Below, piece after piece: positions 17,835 to 24,884 of a stretch of 64,000 nucleotides of DNA. Each line of letters begins with the position of its first letter. Position 1 is the stretch's first letter. Under the pieces are notes generated by a model. That model searched no databases and had not been told where the DNA came from. It was given only the letters and a program-made list of their open reading frames with translations. Location of the stretch: NCBI GenBank assembly GCA_964393975.1, contig CAYMVO010000005.1:1-64000 (forward strand), read 5' to 3'. Position numbers and translations under genes: made by a program. The DNA comes from CALVNN01 sp964393975 (lineage in GTDB: Bacteria > Bacillota > Clostridia > Christensenellales > UBA1242).

Positions 17835-17894
17835 TTATTTAAAACTGCCACAGGTAGCACAAGAATTTTCAATTAAAACAACTTTAACTTCCAT
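17835..17894 (-). CDS. Putative 19-residue RiPP precursor peptide with a CxxC core
   Basis: The peptide reads MEVKVVLIENSCATCGSFK. It is too short for routine gene calling, but ATG at 17894 is preceded by GGAGG at ideal spacing and the frame closes with TAA just before a hairpin. It lies 63 bases downstream of a radical SAM/SPASM gene in the same direction. Very short precursors next to SPASM enzymes are known for PQQ (PqqA) and related RiPPs. I infer a leader of about ten residues (MEVKVVLIEN, amphipathic beta-like) and a core SCATCGSFK, where the two Cys, Ser, Thr or Phe could be modified. I know no named family with this sequence. A regulatory leader peptide is the main alternative. Confidence 0.6.
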   Translation of the reverse strand: MEVKVVLIENSCATCGSFK

Positions 17895-17957
17895 AAAAAC
17901 CTCCATCAATTTATTTATATTAAACAAGATATATTAAAAATCTCGATAATATACAGT

Positions 17958-19031
17958 TTAATCATCCAGCCAACAAGTCCCATCCGATGCGAAATAAGAA
18001 CCTCCAAAGAAGTTAGAGGTAGCCCTACAACCGCCACAGATTCTTTTATGTTTACAATTATTACATTTACCATCAAATTGTCTACTAAATAGCCTTTTAA
18101 CTAAAGGACTTGTGACATATGCTTGAACAACTTCTTCCACATCATTATAGTCATTTAAACATAAAATTTTCTCATTAAACACTGAGCAAGGTGTAATACA
18201 CAAATCTGTATTCACATTAAAACAATCTATTCCAGCGGTGCAACCGCCAAAGACAGCTGGATTGTTTTCTAATTTATAAACATCTAAACTCATCCAAGGA
18301 TTGTGTTCAACCAAACATTTCAAAGGATCCTCTGTTACAAGTTCTATCTTCCCATTATGCTTTATTGCTAGAGATGCTAAATTATATAAGAACTCTTTTT
18401 TTTCTTGAGGTTTTAAATGTTGAGAACCCACTGCCCCTGCACCACTTGGTATAACACCACCAACACCTAACCTTTTTACACCTAATGGCATTAAAAGATT
18501 AATCATGTCCTCTATTTCGTTCATTGTAATTTTATTAATAGTCATTCTCACAGAAGAAGTCAGATGTTCAAAATTCTGAATCATCTTTAATGCCTTGATT
18601 GCCTTATCGAAAGCACCAGCATAATTTCTATTCTCATCGTGAATTTTACTATTGACACTATCCAAACTTATTTGTATCGTTAAATTTTTAAAATTCAATT
18701 TATCCAAATGAGACAAGTTGTCTATGTTTAATAAGGAACCATTTGTTGTTATAACAACCTCATTAATATCATAAGCTCTCACTAATTCCATAATTTTTAA
18801 AAATTGAGGATGAATAAATGGCTCACCGCCTGATATTGTTAAATTAAAATTAGAATTACTATTCTGCGTTGCAAAATCTAAAAACAGTTTCATCTTTTCA
18901 ATTGATATTGAAGTCGGTTTTTCATTTATTGCTCTACAATGTTTGCATTTCATGTTGCAACACCCAGTTATTTCAATCTGTGCATGCGAAAAAGAAGTTG
19001 AGTAATTAACGCCATTAGCTTCTATTTTCAT
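17958..19031 (-). CDS. Radical SAM/SPASM-domain maturase
   Basis: A radical S-adenosylmethionine enzyme of 357 residues. The [4Fe-4S] motif C25-x3-C29-x2-C32 is near the N-terminus (an extra Cys24 precedes it), and the SAM-binding GGEP is at about 68-71. The C-terminal SPASM region has Cys in GGCTAG and LCITPC, then CNNCKHKRICGGCRA and a last Cys in GTCW, enough ligands for one or two auxiliary clusters. The CGGCRA signature resembles PqqE/MftC/NirJ-type enzymes that act on peptides or tetrapyrroles. GGGAGG directs the start to ATG 19031 instead of the in-frame GTG at 19046. No separate RRE domain gene is seen. Together with the adjacent CxxC peptide this suggests RiPP maturation. Confidence 0.85.
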   Translation of the reverse strand: MKIEANGVNYSTSFSHAQIEITGCCNMKCKHCRAINEKPTSISIEKMKLFLDFATQNSNSNFNLTISGGEPFIHPQFLKIMELVRAYDINEVVITTNGSLLNIDNLSHLDKLNFKNLTIQISLDSVNSKIHDENRNYAGAFDKAIKALKMIQNFEHLTSSVRMTINKITMNEIEDMINLLMPLGVKRLGVGGVIPSGAGAVGSQHLKPQEKKEFLYNLASLAIKHNGKIELVTEDPLKCLVEHNPWMSLDVYKLENNPAVFGGCTAGIDCFNVNTDLCITPCSVFNEKILCLNDYNDVEEVVQAYVTSPLVKRLFSRQFDGKCNNCKHKRICGGCRATSNFFGGSYFASDGTCWLDD

Positions 19032-19134
19032 ATTAACACCTCCCACTTACCCTACAGAATTTCTATCACTTATACAAAAAACATTATTTACGTAATCATT
19101 AAAATTAATATAATATAAAGTGTAGCATAAAAAT

Positions 19135-19146
19135 GTGACATGTCAA
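19135..19146 (-). promoter_or_regulatory. Candidate -35/operator of the radical SAM operon
   Basis: TTGACA on minus (19141-19146) overlaps the perfect palindrome TGACATGTCA. AT-rich -10-like strings (TTATATTATATT) follow at longer than optimal distance, so the exact -10 is uncertain. The palindrome could be a repressor site. Confidence 0.35.
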
Positions 19147-19183
19147 GTAAATTACAAAACTTTATATTTAAAATTTTGTTAAT

Positions 19184-19217
19184 GTTAATTCTCAAAGTAA
19201 ATTTCATAATGAAATTT
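19184..19217. repeat. Dispersed short repeat, copy 2
   Basis: Matches the element at 5892-5928 (GTTAATTCTCAAAGTAAATT plus CATA and AAATTT). Here it leads into an imperfect inverted repeat AGTAAATTT/AATTTACT ending near 19231. Confidence 0.4.
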
Positions 19218-19303
19218 AAATGAATTTACTATGAAGTGAACCCCCTTTGCACCGCAAAAATGAGGTTTCACTTCACTTTGGTGTATGCATTGTTTTTGTA
19301 ATT

Positions 19304-19396
19304 AGGTTTCCGAATACAAACGCTTTAGGAGTGTCATTGAAAGAATTTTTTGATGATAAGGTTTTTGATTATAGTAATTTTGAAAATTTAGAATAA
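19304..19396 (+). pseudogene. 3' remnant of an XRE-type HTH regulator gene
   Basis: The frame ending at TAA 19394-19396 encodes a tail containing NALGVSLKEFFDDK, which matches the last helix and linker of XRE/Cro-type repressors (typically '..IA.ALGVSL.EFF'). There is no matching start or upstream HTH in frame. A rho-independent terminator follows, as expected for a decayed gene. Confidence 0.4.
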
Positions 19397-19444
19397 TTAA
19401 AATTAGATTTCTATCAACTAAAAAAATCAACAATATTTAAAATT

Positions 19445-19499
19445 ATCTCAACTTTTAAAACATTAAAAATATTTAGTGTTTTTGGGTTGAGATTTTTAT
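19445..19499 (+). terminator. Terminator behind the decayed regulator
   Basis: ATCTCAAC (19445-19452) pairs with GTTGAGAT (19486-19493), followed by TTTTATT. Its 3' arm also contains the -35 of the ABC-F promoter. Confidence 0.6.
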
Positions 19500-19515
19500 T
19501 AAGTTATGCTATTAT
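19487..19515 (+). promoter_or_regulatory. Sigma-A promoter of the ABC-F gene
   Basis: TTGAGA (19487-19492), 17-base spacer, TATTAT (19510-19515). Predicted leader of about 68 bases. Confidence 0.65.
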
Positions 19516-19528
19516 ATATTATAAGGAC

Positions 19529-19561
19529 AAAAAGAGGTTTGAATTTTACAACCTCTTTTTT
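19529..19561 (+). terminator. Leader hairpin (attenuator-like) before the ABC-F gene
   Basis: AAAAAGAGGTT pairs with AACCTCTTTTT across a short loop and runs into TTTTTT. It lies inside the predicted 5' leader, downstream of the promoter and upstream of the start codon. That is the layout of a premature terminator. No convincing leader peptide or anti-terminator was found. Confidence 0.55.
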
Positions 19562-19589
19562 AGAGAATTAATAAAAGGAAATTGATAAA

Positions 19590-21170
19590 ATGCTACAAGT
19601 AACAAATGTATCTTTGCAATATGGCGGTCGTGTGCTATTCAAAGATGTAAATCTAAAATTCACAAAAGGAAATTGTTATGGTATCATAGGCGCAAATGGT
19701 GCAGGCAAAAGTACTTTTCTAAAGATTTTATCTGGAGAGATAGAGCCAAACAAAGGTGATGTGAGTATGGATAAAAAAGAGCGTATGTCGGTGCTTAGTC
19801 AAAACCAAAACGCTTTTGATGAAGAGACAGTTATCCACACAGTCTTAATGGGACACAAAAGACTTGTCGAAATAATGGCACAAAAAGACGCTCTTTACGC
19901 AAAAGAAGATTTTAGCGAAGAAGATGGTATCTTGGCTGGAGATCTAGAGACTGAATTTGCCGAAATGGGCGGATGGGAGGCAGAGAGCGAAGCGCAGACA
20001 CTACTCATAGGTTTAGGTATTCCTAGCGACCTGCATTACAATTTGATGAGAGATATGGAACCAAAACTAAAGGTAAAGGTACTGCTCGCACAAGCGCTTT
20101 TCGGTAATCCTGATATCCTTCTACTAGATGAACCTACAAACAACCTAGACATCAAGAGTACTAGGTGGCTTGAAAACTTTTTATTAGACTTTGAAAACAC
20201 CGTTATCGTTGTATCGCACAATAGACACTTTTTAAATCAAGTCTGCACTCATATTTGCGATGTCGATTATGGTCAAATCAATATTTATGTAGGTAACTAT
20301 GATTTTTGGTATGAAACTAGTCAACTACTTTTAAGGCAACAAAAAGAACAAAACAAGAAAATGGAAGCAAGAGCAAAAGAACTTCAAGACTTTATCGCAA
20401 GGTTTTCAGCTAATGCTAGCAAAAGCAAACAAGCGACTTCTCGTAAAAAAGAACTAGAAAAACTAACTATTGAAGATTTAAAGCCAAGCAATAGAAAATA
20501 TCCATTTATTGATTTTAAATACGAGCGTGAAATAGGTAATGATATTCTAAAAGTGGAAAACCTAACAAAGAAAGGATTTTTTGAAAATATTAGCTTCACC
20601 GTAAAACACGGCGACAAGATAGCGTTTTTATGCGATAAAAACCTTGCTATCACTACCCTATTCAATATCCTAAATGGCGAAGATACCGCAGACTCAGGTG
20701 AAGTCCGTTGGGGTAAGACAATCATTCACAGTTATCTACCTCAAGACAATAGAAAATATTTTGAGGGTTGCGACCTACCACTCAACAACTGGCTAAAACA
20801 ATTTTCCAAAGAGACCGATGAAGAGTACATCCGTGGTTGGCTCGGTCGTATGCTATTTAGTGGCGTAGAAGCGACAAAAAAGGCAAGCGTTATCAGTGGT
20901 GGTGAGAGGGTTCGTTGTATGCTAGCAAAGACAATGCTAGAGATGGGCAACTTTGTCACACTAGACGAACCAACAAACCACTTAGACCTAGAGTCAATCA
21001 CTGCCCTAAATAAAGGTATGATAAATTTTAAAGGATGTATGCTGTTTGCAAGTCACGACCAAGAAATTATGTCTACCGTAGCGAACAGGATAATAGAGAT
21101 TACTCCTGAGGGTAAATTGATAGACAAAGAAATGACTTATGATGAATATCTAGAACTCCAAAACATATAA
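19590..21170 (+). CDS. ykpA: ABC-F protein of the YkpA/YbiT type
   Basis: Cytosolic dual-ATPase translation factor of the ABC-F family, acting at the ribosomal E site. It has no membrane domain. The two NBDs are joined by a charged helical linker (about residues 245-305) without the long extension of antibiotic-resistance ABC-Fs. NBD1 has a canonical Walker A (GANGAGKST) and LLLDEPTNNLD, but its signature reads as MEPKLKVKV instead of LSGGQ. NBD2 has a canonical ISGGERVRC and LDEPTNHLD, but its Walker A position (FLCDKNLAITT) lacks the Gly-Lys. So only one composite ATP site is complete. GCDL and GRMLFSG agree with YkpA. Dut follows 9 bases later. Confidence 0.88.
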   Translation: MLQVTNVSLQYGGRVLFKDVNLKFTKGNCYGIIGANGAGKSTFLKILSGEIEPNKGDVSMDKKERMSVLSQNQNAFDEETVIHTVLMGHKRLVEIMAQKDALYAKEDFSEEDGILAGDLETEFAEMGGWEAESEAQTLLIGLGIPSDLHYNLMRDMEPKLKVKVLLAQALFGNPDILLLDEPTNNLDIKSTRWLENFLLDFENTVIVVSHNRHFLNQVCTHICDVDYGQINIYVGNYDFWYETSQLLLRQQKEQNKKMEARAKELQDFIARFSANASKSKQATSRKKELEKLTIEDLKPSNRKYPFIDFKYEREIGNDILKVENLTKKGFFENISFTVKHGDKIAFLCDKNLAITTLFNILNGEDTADSGEVRWGKTIIHSYLPQDNRKYFEGCDLPLNNWLKQFSKETDEEYIRGWLGRMLFSGVEATKKASVISGGERVRCMLAKTMLEMGNFVTLDEPTNHLDLESITALNKGMINFKGCMLFASHDQEIMSTVANRIIEITPEGKLIDKEMTYDEYLELQNI

Positions 21171-21179
21171 GAGGTACTT

Positions 21180-21707
21180 ATGAAAGATAATGAAATCTAT
21201 TTTGCAAAGACCAATCCAAACGCTATCATCCCTACCAAAAAATTAGAGGATGCAGGTTATGATTTTTACGCTTGCTTTGATGATGATTATTTTGTTATTC
21301 AAAGTGGCGAGACAAAGCCTATCCCGACAGGCATAGCGACCGCTTTTAGTCCAAAATATTACGCACAGGTGGAAGAGCGTTCTAGTATGGCAAAACTCGG
21401 CATCAAAAAATCAGGCGGTGTGATAGACTCTGGGTATCGTGGCGAATGGCTTATAATGACCTACAACACAAATAAAAAACCTTTTGTGATAAGCAAGACC
21501 GACTTAGATGCTATCCCTAAGACTTTTGAGATAGATGGCGTGACTTACAACAAAAACGAAGTCATACTCTACCCATACAAAAAAGCAATTGCTCAAGTAG
21601 TAATGCAAGAAGTCCCAGACCTACAAACAAAAGAAGTGTCTTATGAAGAACTGCTCCAAGAAAAATCCGAGCGTGGCACAGGCGGTTTCGGCTCTTCAAA
21701 CAAGTAG
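21180..21707 (+). CDS. dut: dUTP diphosphatase, trimeric type
   Basis: Hydrolyses dUTP to dUMP and PPi, limiting uracil in DNA. All five motifs are visible: motif 1 DAGYDFYA, motif 2 EERSSMA, motif 3 GGVIDSGYRGEW with the catalytic Asp, motif 4 KKAIAQVV, and motif 5 RGTGGFGSS, the flexible P-loop-like tail at the C-terminus. At 175 residues it is longer than the usual ~145 because of an insertion between motifs 3 and 4 (about residues 100-130, including ISKTDLDAIPKTFEIDGV). It is 9 bases past the ABC-F stop with AGAGGT as ribosome site, so probably co-transcribed. Confidence 0.92.
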   Translation: MKDNEIYFAKTNPNAIIPTKKLEDAGYDFYACFDDDYFVIQSGETKPIPTGIATAFSPKYYAQVEERSSMAKLGIKKSGGVIDSGYRGEWLIMTYNTNKKPFVISKTDLDAIPKTFEIDGVTYNKNEVILYPYKKAIAQVVMQEVPDLQTKEVSYEELLQEKSERGTGGFGSSNK

Positions 21708-21739
21708 ACAATTAAAAAATCAAAATGAGGCAAATTACA

Positions 21740-22591
21740 ATGAATTGTGTATGTAAAAAAAAGGAAATATTCAAGCAATTACTATCCAAATCAACACTAC
21801 TAATATGCCCAATATGTCACGAGAGTTTAAACATACAAGGTGATAGTTTAAAATGCATCAATAATCACACTTTTAATATTAACAACAAAGGTTTCACCTG
21901 CCTATTAAATAAATCAAAAATTTTTACTAGTGATATCTACAACAAAGAATTATTTGAAAATAGAAGAATTGCCATCTTAAGCGGTTTGTATGAAAAAATT
22001 CATTTAAGCATTAGTGAATTTATAAACAAAACATTCCCAAAAGGATGCAATATTTTAGAAATTGGTTGCGGTGAAGCAACTCATAGTTACAAAATCAAAT
22101 CAATGCTAACAATACCAAATACATTTATCGCAACAGACCTTTCTAAGCAAGCAATTGAATTATCAACAAATTATCTAACAAACGATATCATACCTATTTG
22201 TTGTGATGCGAATAACTTACCTATTTTATCAAAATCAATTAATGTAGTATTAGATATATTGTCACCTTATAACTATAATGAAATTAACAGAGTACTAGCA
22301 AATGATGGATTTATAATAAAAGTGTTCCCAGATATAGATTATTTAAAAGAGATACGAGAAATTATTCACAAACAAGAATACACAAAACAAGAAGAAGTTA
22401 TGAACAATTTTTGTCAGCACTTTAACATAATATCCTCCACTCTTTATAAACAAACATATGACATTGATGAAGATTTAAGTAACGCATTAGTTAATATGAC
22501 TCCGCTCACAAACAAATCAAGCATTAGCGAAAGTTTAAAAAGCATAACAATAAGTTTAAAGATAGTAATTGCACAAATAAAACACAATTGA
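21740..22591 (+). CDS. RlmA-like 23S rRNA guanine methyltransferase
   Basis: The N-terminus has the RlmA zinc-ribbon pattern CPICHESL-x8-C-x3-H-F (about residues 25-50), then ENRRIAILSGLYEKIH where RlmA has its R(R/A)-FL-G-Y-P segment. A Rossmann methyltransferase domain follows, with ILEIGCGEA as the SAM-binding loop, an acidic residue in ATDLS, and a late RVLANDGFIIKVFP. RlmA enzymes methylate G745/G748 of 23S rRNA, and the RlmA(II) branch (TlrB) confers macrolide resistance; which branch this is cannot be told here. ATG 21740 is preferred to 21725 because TGAGG precedes it. It is AT-rich compared with dut and typA, suggesting transfer. Confidence 0.78.
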   Translation: MNCVCKKKEIFKQLLSKSTLLICPICHESLNIQGDSLKCINNHTFNINNKGFTCLLNKSKIFTSDIYNKELFENRRIAILSGLYEKIHLSISEFINKTFPKGCNILEIGCGEATHSYKIKSMLTIPNTFIATDLSKQAIELSTNYLTNDIIPICCDANNLPILSKSINVVLDILSPYNYNEINRVLANDGFIIKVFPDIDYLKEIREIIHKQEYTKQEEVMNNFCQHFNIISSTLYKQTYDIDEDLSNALVNMTPLTNKSSISESLKSITISLKIVIAQIKHN

Positions 22592-22612
22592 ATAATTTTT
22601 AACCTAAAACAC

Positions 22613-22651
22613 AAAAAGATTAAGCGCGCAAAACCACTTAATCTTTTTTTT
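22613..22651 (+). terminator. Terminator of the ABC-F/dut/rlmA-like unit
   Basis: AAAAAGATTAAG pairs with CTTAATCTTTTT and is followed by T8. Confidence 0.8.
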
Positions 22652-22720
22652 ACTCAACTGCCACCCACAAAAAATGTATAATAATATGCCGTGAAACAAT
22701 AGTTTTTGTGTTAATACAAC

Positions 22721-22749
22721 TAGACAAAACGGGCTAAATGTGGTATACT
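22721..22749 (+). promoter_or_regulatory. Sigma-A promoter of typA
   Basis: TAGACA (22721-22726), 17-base spacer, TATACT (22744-22749) with TGG before the -10. It has the same architecture as the cvpA-like promoter. Confidence 0.75.
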
Positions 22750-22780
22750 TTTAGTTATGTTAAATTAGGAGAAAATTATT

Positions 22781-24610
22781 ATGGAAAACAAGAACATTAG
22801 AAATGTTGCAATCATTGCCCACGTTGACCACGGCAAGACGTCTTTGGTAAACGAGTTACTAAAACAAGGTGGCGTTTTTAGAGACAATCAAGTAGTCGGC
22901 GACCGTGTAATGGATAGCAACGATATTGAAAGAGAAAGAGGTATCACTATCCTAGCTAAAAATACCGCTTGTATGTATGGCGATGTAAAGATTAACATTA
23001 TTGACACACCAGGGCACGCGGATTTTGGCGGAGAAGTGGAACGTGTGTTAAAGATGGTAGACGGCGTGTTACTAGTAGTAGATGCGTTTGAAGGTCCTAT
23101 GCCTCAGACTCGTTTTGTGCTAGAAAAGGCGCTAGAGCTCAACCACAAAGTTATTATAGTAATCAACAAGATAGATAGACCTGATGCTAGATTAAACGAA
23201 GTTCCCGATGAAATACTAGAGCTACTGCTAGATTTAGATGCTAATGATGAGCAGTTGGATAGTCCTATCCTATACGCTAGTGCTCGTGAAGGTATTTGTT
23301 CTACTAGTCCTACCGAGAAAGGTACAGATATGAAGCCTTTATTTGAGGCAATTTTAAATCACATTCCAGCACCTCAAGGCGAGCCAAACGAACCACTACA
23401 AATGTTAGTATCAGCGACCGAGCCAAACGAGTTTGTAGGTAAACTCGCTATCGGTAAAATCACTCGTGGTTCAGCAAGTGTAAACCAACCTATTGTGCTC
23501 TGCAACTATCACAACGAGGACCTTAAGACTCGCGGTAAAATAGTTTCAATATATGGATTTAACGGATTGAAACGTGTTCCACTAGAAAAAGCGGAATGCG
23601 GTGATATTGTATTGATTGCAGGACTTACCACGGTTTCTATCGGTGACACGATATGCGCCCCCGAAGATACGACTCCGCTACCATTCGTAAAGATTAGCGA
23701 ACCTAGCGTAGAGATGACTTTTGCAGTAAACAACTCACCTTTTGCAGGTAAAGAGGGTAAACTAGTTACCAGTAGACAAATTCGCGATCGTCTATATAAA
23801 GAGGCGGAAAAAGACTTATCTCTCCGTGTCCGTGATGGCGAGACAACCGACCAATTCAAAGTGACTGGTCGTGGTGAAATGCACCTAAGTATTTTGATAG
23901 AAAATATGCGCAGAGAGGGATACGAGTTTCAAGTAGGTATGCCAAGAGTCCTATTTAAAGAAGAAAACGGAGTAAAGATGGAGCCTATGGATAGACTCAC
24001 CATTGATGTACCAGAAGAGAGCGTTGGCGTAGTAATGGAAAAAATGGGTAGAAGAAAAGCAGACCTAGAGTCTATGGATCCTATCCGCAGTCGTATGAGA
24101 CTCACATTCAAAATACCTTCTCGTGGACTATTTGGTTACAAGACCGAATTTTTGACCGACACAAAGGGTGAAGGTGTTATGAATACTATCTCTATAGGTT
24201 ATGAACCATACAAAGGTGATATTGTTCGCCGTAGCACCGGTTCACTCATCGCCCACGAGACAGGCGAAGCCGTCCAATATGGTTTATTTAACGCACAAGA
24301 AAGAGGTCAATTATTTATTACACCAGGTGTTAAAGTATATGAAGGAATGATTGTCGGTGCAAACCCTAAAAACGAAGATTTAGTCGTAAATGTATGCAAA
24401 AAGAAGCACTTAAGCAACTGTCGTAGTTCTTCTAGTGATGACGCTCTAAGACTTATTCCTGTAAAACCACTTAGTCTAGAATTTGCACTTGATTTTATCG
24501 GTGATGATGAATATGTTGAGGTCACCCCACAAAGCATTCGTATGAGAAAAATCATTTTGAATGCCGATGAGAGAGCTAGAGCAAGAGTCCGTGGTATAAA
24601 GGTAGAATAA
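22781..24610 (+). CDS. typA: Ribosome-associated GTPase TypA/BipA
   Basis: A translational GTPase that binds 70S ribosomes at the A site and affects ribosome assembly and stress adaptation. At 609 residues it is the full family length. The G motifs are AHVDHGKTS (G1), RGITI (G2), DTPGHADFG (G3), NKIDRPDA (G4) and SAREG (G5). Domain II, the two alpha/beta domains and the BipA C-terminal region (GRGEMHLSILIENMRREGYEFQ type, then VKPLSLEFALDFIGDDEYVEVTP) are present. The start follows AGGAG. It heads a run of genes with the small membrane protein, dnaB and alaS. Confidence 0.96.
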   Translation: MENKNIRNVAIIAHVDHGKTSLVNELLKQGGVFRDNQVVGDRVMDSNDIERERGITILAKNTACMYGDVKINIIDTPGHADFGGEVERVLKMVDGVLLVVDAFEGPMPQTRFVLEKALELNHKVIIVINKIDRPDARLNEVPDEILELLLDLDANDEQLDSPILYASAREGICSTSPTEKGTDMKPLFEAILNHIPAPQGEPNEPLQMLVSATEPNEFVGKLAIGKITRGSASVNQPIVLCNYHNEDLKTRGKIVSIYGFNGLKRVPLEKAECGDIVLIAGLTTVSIGDTICAPEDTTPLPFVKISEPSVEMTFAVNNSPFAGKEGKLVTSRQIRDRLYKEAEKDLSLRVRDGETTDQFKVTGRGEMHLSILIENMRREGYEFQVGMPRVLFKEENGVKMEPMDRLTIDVPEESVGVVMEKMGRRKADLESMDPIRSRMRLTFKIPSRGLFGYKTEFLTDTKGEGVMNTISIGYEPYKGDIVRRSTGSLIAHETGEAVQYGLFNAQERGQLFITPGVKVYEGMIVGANPKNEDLVVNVCKKKHLSNCRSSSSDDALRLIPVKPLSLEFALDFIGDDEYVEVTPQSIRMRKIILNADERARARVRGIKVE

Positions 24611-24614
24611 TATT

Positions 24615-24851
24615 ATGGACAAGAGAGAATTGAGTAGTCTACTCAAATACTATATGGTATTTATAGCGCTATCCATTATTCCTATACTAGTCGCAAACAT
24701 TTTACTCACGGGTAAAGCAAATGAGGGTGTGCTATGGATAATTAGTGCGGTGATAATGCTGTTATTTGTGTTTGTAGGAATGCTATATAGACCAAAATAT
24801 CTAAAGAAAAAAGAAGAAAAGAAAAAGAACAATATTGATCCATTTAAATAA
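24615..24851 (+). CDS. Small two-helix membrane protein, unknown
   Basis: A 78-residue protein with two hydrophobic helices (about residues 11-31 and 37-58) and a Lys-rich cytoplasmic tail (KKKEEKKKNN). It starts 4 bases after the typA stop with a weak AAAGG site, so it is likely translated from the same message. I do not recognise the family. Confidence 0.65.
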   Translation: MDKRELSSLLKYYMVFIALSIIPILVANILLTGKANEGVLWIISAVIMLLFVFVGMLYRPKYLKKKEEKKKNNIDPFK

Positions 24852-24884
24852 TTTATACAAAAGAAAACATAAAAGGAGTGAAGT

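Larger units (their letters stand above)
19032..19589. other. Intergenic region with promoters, a decayed gene end and an attenuator-like leader
   Basis: It holds a candidate promoter/operator for the radical SAM operon (19135-19146), dispersed repeat copy 2 (19184-19217), the 3' remnant of a HTH regulator (19304-19396), its terminator (19445-19499), and the promoter and leader hairpin of the ABC-F gene. No intact gene is visible. Confidence 0.5.

Noticed and set aside
19590..21170. Antibiotic-resistance ABC-F (Vga/Lsa/Msr type)
   Set aside because: The short linker and the pattern of degenerate and intact motifs match YkpA/YbiT housekeeping ABC-Fs better.
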